Source of the DNA: Streptomyces albireticuli
GTDB lineage: Bacteria; Actinomycetota; Actinomycetes; Streptomycetales; Streptomycetaceae
DNA: 64,000 bases
Assembly (NCBI RefSeq): GCF_002192455.1
Contig: NZ_CP021744.1
Coordinates: 1,054,001-1,118,000, forward strand
Direction of reading: 5' to 3'
Position 1 is the stretch's first letter; each line of letters opens with the position of its first letter. A program made the position numbers and the translations under genes. The notes under the pieces were generated by a model. The model was not told the origin of the DNA. It saw only the letters and a list, made by a program, of their open reading frames with translations, and did no database searches. This document shows positions 61,149 through 64,000 of this stretch, one piece after another.

Positions 61149-61565
61149 TCACCGGTGACGGGGCTGGGTGAAGCGCAGCATGTTGCCGGAGGGGTCGCGG
61201 AAGGCGCAGTCCCGGACCCCGTACGGCTGGTCGACGGGCTCCTGGAGCACCTCGCCGCCCGCCGCGCTGACGCGCTCGAAGGTCGCGTCGCAGTCGTCGG
61301 TCGAGAAGATGACGCCGCGCAGCAGTCCCTTCGCCATGAGCTCCGCCATGGCCTGCCTGTCGGCGGGCGAGGCGTTCGGGTCCGCCACGGGCGGCTCCAG
61401 GACGATGTTCACGTCCGGCTGCGACGGCGCGCCGACGGTCACCCAGCGCATCCCCTCGAACGCGACGTCGTTGCGCACCTCCAGGCCGAGGACGTCCCGG
61501 TAGAAGGCCAGTGCCTTGTCGTGGTCGTCGACGGCGAGGAAACACTGTGAAAGCTTGATGTCCAT
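61149..61565 (-). CDS. VOC-family (glyoxalase-like) protein
   Basis: A 138-residue vicinal-oxygen-chelate protein. Two beta-alpha-beta-beta-beta units are visible: KLSQCFLAVDDHDKALAFY and LGLEVRNDV, then GVIFSTDDCDATFERV, followed by the C-terminal CAFRDPSGNMLRF with the usual metal-ligand position. ATG 61565 lies 10 bp after the AraC gene. Possible thiol transferase, dioxygenase or resistance protein; unknown. Confidence 0.85.
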   Translation of the reverse strand: MDIKLSQCFLAVDDHDKALAFYRDVLGLEVRNDVAFEGMRWVTVGAPSQPDVNIVLEPPVADPNASPADRQAMAELMAKGLLRGVIFSTDDCDATFERVSAAGGEVLQEPVDQPYGVRDCAFRDPSGNMLRFTQPRHR

Positions 61566-61575
61566 GCGTGTCACG

Positions 61576-61995
61576 CTACGGGCGGGTGGTGCGTTTCGCT
61601 TCTCCATTCCTGACCGGCCGGGTGTAGATCTTGGCGAAGCAGGGCGGGACGGCCGCGCTCGCGTCGTGGCCGCGGGCCCGGTAGGCGCTCGGGCTCTCGC
61701 CGACCAGCTCGGTGAAGCGCGAGCTGAACGATCCCAGCGAGGTGCAGCCGACCTCGAAGCAGACCTCGGTCACCGACAGGTCGCCCCGCCGCAGCAGCGC
61801 CTTGGCCCGCTCGATCCGGCGCGTCATGAGGTAGCTGTAGGGCGTCTCGCCGAAGGCGGCGCGGAAGCTGCGGGAGAAGTGACCCGGGGACATGAGAGCG
61901 TGCCGCGCCAGCGCGGGGACGTCGAGCGGCTTCGCGTAGTCGCGGTCCATCATGTCGCGGGCCCGGCGCAGCCGGACGAGGTCCTCCAAGGTCAC
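61576..61995 (-). CDS. AraC-family transcriptional regulator
   Basis: A 139-residue short AraC-type regulator. Two helix-turn-helix motifs are present: LDVPALARHALMSPGHFSRSF and LSVTEVCFEVGCTSLGSFSS, with the signature RFTELVGESPSAYR. GTG start at 61995 with AAGGTGG 5 nt upstream. First gene of an apparent AraC-VOC-UvrA-like operon. Confidence 0.88.
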   Translation of the reverse strand: MTLEDLVRLRRARDMMDRDYAKPLDVPALARHALMSPGHFSRSFRAAFGETPYSYLMTRRIERAKALLRRGDLSVTEVCFEVGCTSLGSFSSRFTELVGESPSAYRARGHDASAAVPPCFAKIYTRPVRNGEAKRTTRP

Positions 61996-62092
61996 GCGAC
62001 CACCTTCCCACGGCGTTCCCGCGGCGCCGGGCGCGGCCGGTACCGGGCCGATTGCCCGGCCCATCACCGGCATACGACCACCGGCGCCCGTT

Positions 62093-63562
62093 TTACCCGC
62101 AATTGCCCAGCATATTCGATTTACCGACCGCCTGGCGCTCCGCCTCATGGGCTCTGGCACAGGCCCCCAGCCCGGCGGCGTAGCGGCGCAGGAGCAGGAG
62201 CGCCGTGGTGGCGAGGCCGGTGAGGAGGCCGAGCCAGATGCCGAGGGTTCCGAGGCCCGCGGCGTGGCCGAGGAGCCACGCGGCGGGCAGCCCGACGGCC
62301 CAGTAGCCGACGAGGGTGACGCGGAACCCGCCGCGGGTGTCGTCGAGGCCGCGCAGCAGCCCCACGCCGATGTTCTGGGCGCAGTCGAAGAACTGGAGCA
62401 CGGCGACGACGAGCAGCAGCCGGGTCGCGATCGTCACGGCTTCGCCGTCGCCCGTGGCGCCGGGGTCGAGGAACGGGCGCAGCACCGGGCCGGGCAGGGT
62501 GACGTAGACGACGGCGACGGCGGTCATGACGGCGGCGCCGCAGGCGAGCGCGGTGTCCCGGAGACGCCGGGCGGCGTCGAAGCGGCCGAGGGCGAGCTCG
62601 CGGCTGACGTGGATGGAGGCCGCGTGGGAGAGGCCGACGGCGACCTGGAAGACGATGTAGACGAGCTGGTTGACCGCGGTGTGGGCGGCCAGGGCGGCGC
62701 TGCCGAAGGAGCCGGCCATCAGGGCCGTCACGGAGAAGAACCCCGCCTCGGAACCGTAGGTCGCGGCGACGGGGACGCCCAGGCGGACGAGTTCGCGCAC
62801 GGTGGCACGGTCGGCCTTGAGGGCGTTCGGGCTCAGCAGCGGGGCCAGCACGGCGTCCCGGCGCGCCGAGGCGTAGAGGGCGAGGAAGGAGAGGAGGTGG
62901 ACGGTGGAGGTGGCCACGCCGATGCCGGGGAGCCCGAGCTCCGGCAGGCCCCAGGTGCCGTGGACGAGCACCCAGTTCAGTCCGGCGTTGACCGCGACGG
63001 AGGCGAGGGTGATCCGCAGCAGGGCCTGCGGGCGGCGCATGCCGACGGTGAACTGGCGGACGGCCTGGAACCACAGGCAGGGCAGCAGTCCGGGGGCGAG
63101 GGCGAGGAGCATCGTACGGGCGCGGGCGGCGACGGCCGCCTCCTGGCCGAGGAGGGTCAGGCCCTCGCCGAGGAGGATCAGGAGGACGGCTCCGGCGAGG
63201 CCGGCGAGCGTGGCCACGGCCATGCTCGCGCGCACGATCCGGCGGACGTCCGCACCGCCGCGGGCATCCTCACCACCGCGGGCGGCGCCGTCCGCGGTCT
63301 CGGCGCGGGCGGCGGCGGCCGCGATCCGGTTGCCCACGGAGGTGACGAGGCCGACGCCCATGGTGCGGAGCTGGTTGAAGAGCACGAGCGCGAGGCCGCC
63401 GGCCGCCAGGTCCCGGGTGCCGAGGAGGCCCATCATCACCGTGTCGGTGGTGGTCAGGGCGACCTGGGCGAGCTGGGTGAGGACGAGGGGGACGGCGAGG
63501 CCGGCCAGGGCCCGGCTGTCGCGGAGCAGGGTGGCCGGCCCGGTCCGCCGCACGGTGGGCAT
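62093..63562 (-). CDS. MATE-family multidrug/metabolite exporter
   Basis: A 489-residue membrane protein with ~12 helices in two bundles. The MATE features are LVLTQLAQVALTTTDTVMMGLLG in helix 1-2 and GLGTLGIWLGLLTGLATTA in the C-terminal half. The ATG overlaps the stop of the upstream enzyme gene (TGATG), so the two are coupled. It may export the product of that enzyme or its derivatives. Confidence 0.88.
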   Translation of the reverse strand: MPTVRRTGPATLLRDSRALAGLAVPLVLTQLAQVALTTTDTVMMGLLGTRDLAAGGLALVLFNQLRTMGVGLVTSVGNRIAAAAARAETADGAARGGEDARGGADVRRIVRASMAVATLAGLAGAVLLILLGEGLTLLGQEAAVAARARTMLLALAPGLLPCLWFQAVRQFTVGMRRPQALLRITLASVAVNAGLNWVLVHGTWGLPELGLPGIGVATSTVHLLSFLALYASARRDAVLAPLLSPNALKADRATVRELVRLGVPVAATYGSEAGFFSVTALMAGSFGSAALAAHTAVNQLVYIVFQVAVGLSHAASIHVSRELALGRFDAARRLRDTALACGAAVMTAVAVVYVTLPGPVLRPFLDPGATGDGEAVTIATRLLLVVAVLQFFDCAQNIGVGLLRGLDDTRGGFRVTLVGYWAVGLPAAWLLGHAAGLGTLGIWLGLLTGLATTALLLLRRYAAGLGACARAHEAERQAVGKSNMLGNCG

Positions 63563-64000
63563 CAGTTCTTGCGGAGCTTGGTCAGGGTCTCGTCGATCTC
63601 GCGCTCCACCGCGAGGTCGACGAGGTTCCGGGCGTTCATCCAGTCGTCGTCGAAGACCGTGTCCATGTACTTCTCTCCGCCGTCGTTGACGAGGGCGACC
63701 ATGGTGGTGCCCGGGGGGAACGACCGCAAGCGGGCCAGCGCCTCGTGGACCACTCCCCCGGCGGAGCCGCCGATGAGCAGGCCGGTGCGGGCGACGGCGC
63801 GGGCGGTGGCGAACGCCTCGACGTCGCCGACCTTCACGCCCTCGTCGATCAGGTCGAAGTCCACGAGCGCGCCGATCCCGGCGCCCTCGGGGGTGCCGGT
63901 GCCGGACTGGTAGTAGTCGTGGGCGGGGCCGCCGAAGGCCACGGACCCCTTGGGTTCGACGCCTATGGTCCTGAAGGCCGGTACGAGCTTGCGCAGCTCC
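63562..64000 (-). CDS. Cysteine-synthase-family PLP enzyme, C-terminal part
   Basis: The reading frame is open to the right edge, so only the last ~145 codons are present. Family stretches include GIGALVDFDLIDEGVKV and LLIGGSAGGVVHEA, typical of the C-terminal lobe of CysK/CBS fold enzymes, where GSAGG lies by the PLP phosphate. The catalytic Lys is outside the window. Coupling to a MATE exporter suggests a special metabolite such as a modified amino acid, for example 2,3-diaminopropionate, but this cannot be confirmed here. Confidence 0.82.
   Translation of the reverse strand, partial: ELRKLVPAFRTIGVEPKGSVAFGGPAHDYYQSGTGTPEGAGIGALVDFDLIDEGVKVGDVEAFATARAVARTGLLIGGSAGGVVHEALARLRSFPPGTTMVALVNDGGEKYMDTVFDDDWMNARNLVDLAVEREIDETLTKLRKN

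Overview
The window is high-GC actinobacterial DNA and almost certainly comes from a Streptomyces chromosome. The evidence is the codon usage, GTG/ATG starts with GGAG-type ribosome sites, many overlapping stop/start junctions, DmdR/IdeR-type iron boxes, rare TTA codons confined to a secondary-metabolite locus, and families typical of the genus (SAM-dependent methyltransferase of the DUF574 type, PucR and YtrA-GntR regulators, a MetQNI operon).

Layout. (1) Positions 1-14256 are most of a catecholate-peptide siderophore locus: the end of a FecCD-type permease, a Fes-like esterase, a two-module NRPS (C-A-T-C-A-T-TE) with MbtH protein and MFS exporter, an M20 hydrolase, a siderophore-binding lipoprotein and a FecE-type ATPase. 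Two iron boxes sit in the two divergent promoter regions. Hand-read adenylation codes suggest a basic amino acid followed by threonine, as in griseobactin/streptobactin-type DHB-Arg-Thr siderophores. No DHB biosynthesis genes are inside the window. (2) 14293-20980 holds regulators and housekeeping genes: a TetR gene with its palindrome, a sigma-factor-like pair, a DUF574 methyltransferase, a PIG-V-like membrane mannosyltransferase, and an ABC-2 transporter operon with a frameshifted GntR gene and a perfect operator. (3) 21023-32678 is the most striking part. Reading leftwards: hotdog thioesterase, fatty acyl-AMP ligase, two acyl-lipid desaturases, acyl carrier protein, a third desaturase, alpha/beta hydrolase, rubredoxin, cytochrome P450 and MFS exporter, with a divergent FabH-like ketosynthase III. 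The order ligase-desaturase-desaturase-ACP-desaturase-hydrolase-P450 is that of bacterial polyyne clusters such as caryoynencin. Two of the first genes carry TTA codons.

(4) 32863-45075 contains a 2OG-Fe(II) dioxygenase, the metQNI operon, a DUF4956/VTC pair, two tandem tiny zinc-ribbon genes, a YbdK-type ligase, a 19-residue micropeptide coupled to a degenerate asparagine-synthase-like protein, and a copper ATPase with a CsoR-type operator. (5) 45097-56606 contains a small alpha-beta barrel protein, tRNA-Lys(CTT), an SDR lacking its usual lysine, and an NfeD-like/flotillin/giant AAA ATPase operon facing a PucR regulator. (6) 56628-64000 holds a TRIC-type channel, an SRPBCC protein, a GNAT acetyltransferase, an AraC-VOC-UvrA-like operon whose UvrA-like gene is frameshifted, a MATE exporter and the end of a cysteine-synthase-family enzyme.

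Two frameshifts (GntR, UvrA-like) lie at or beside C/G homopolymers, so sequencing error must be excluded before either is called a pseudogene. All assignments come from reading the sequence by eye; no database search was run.
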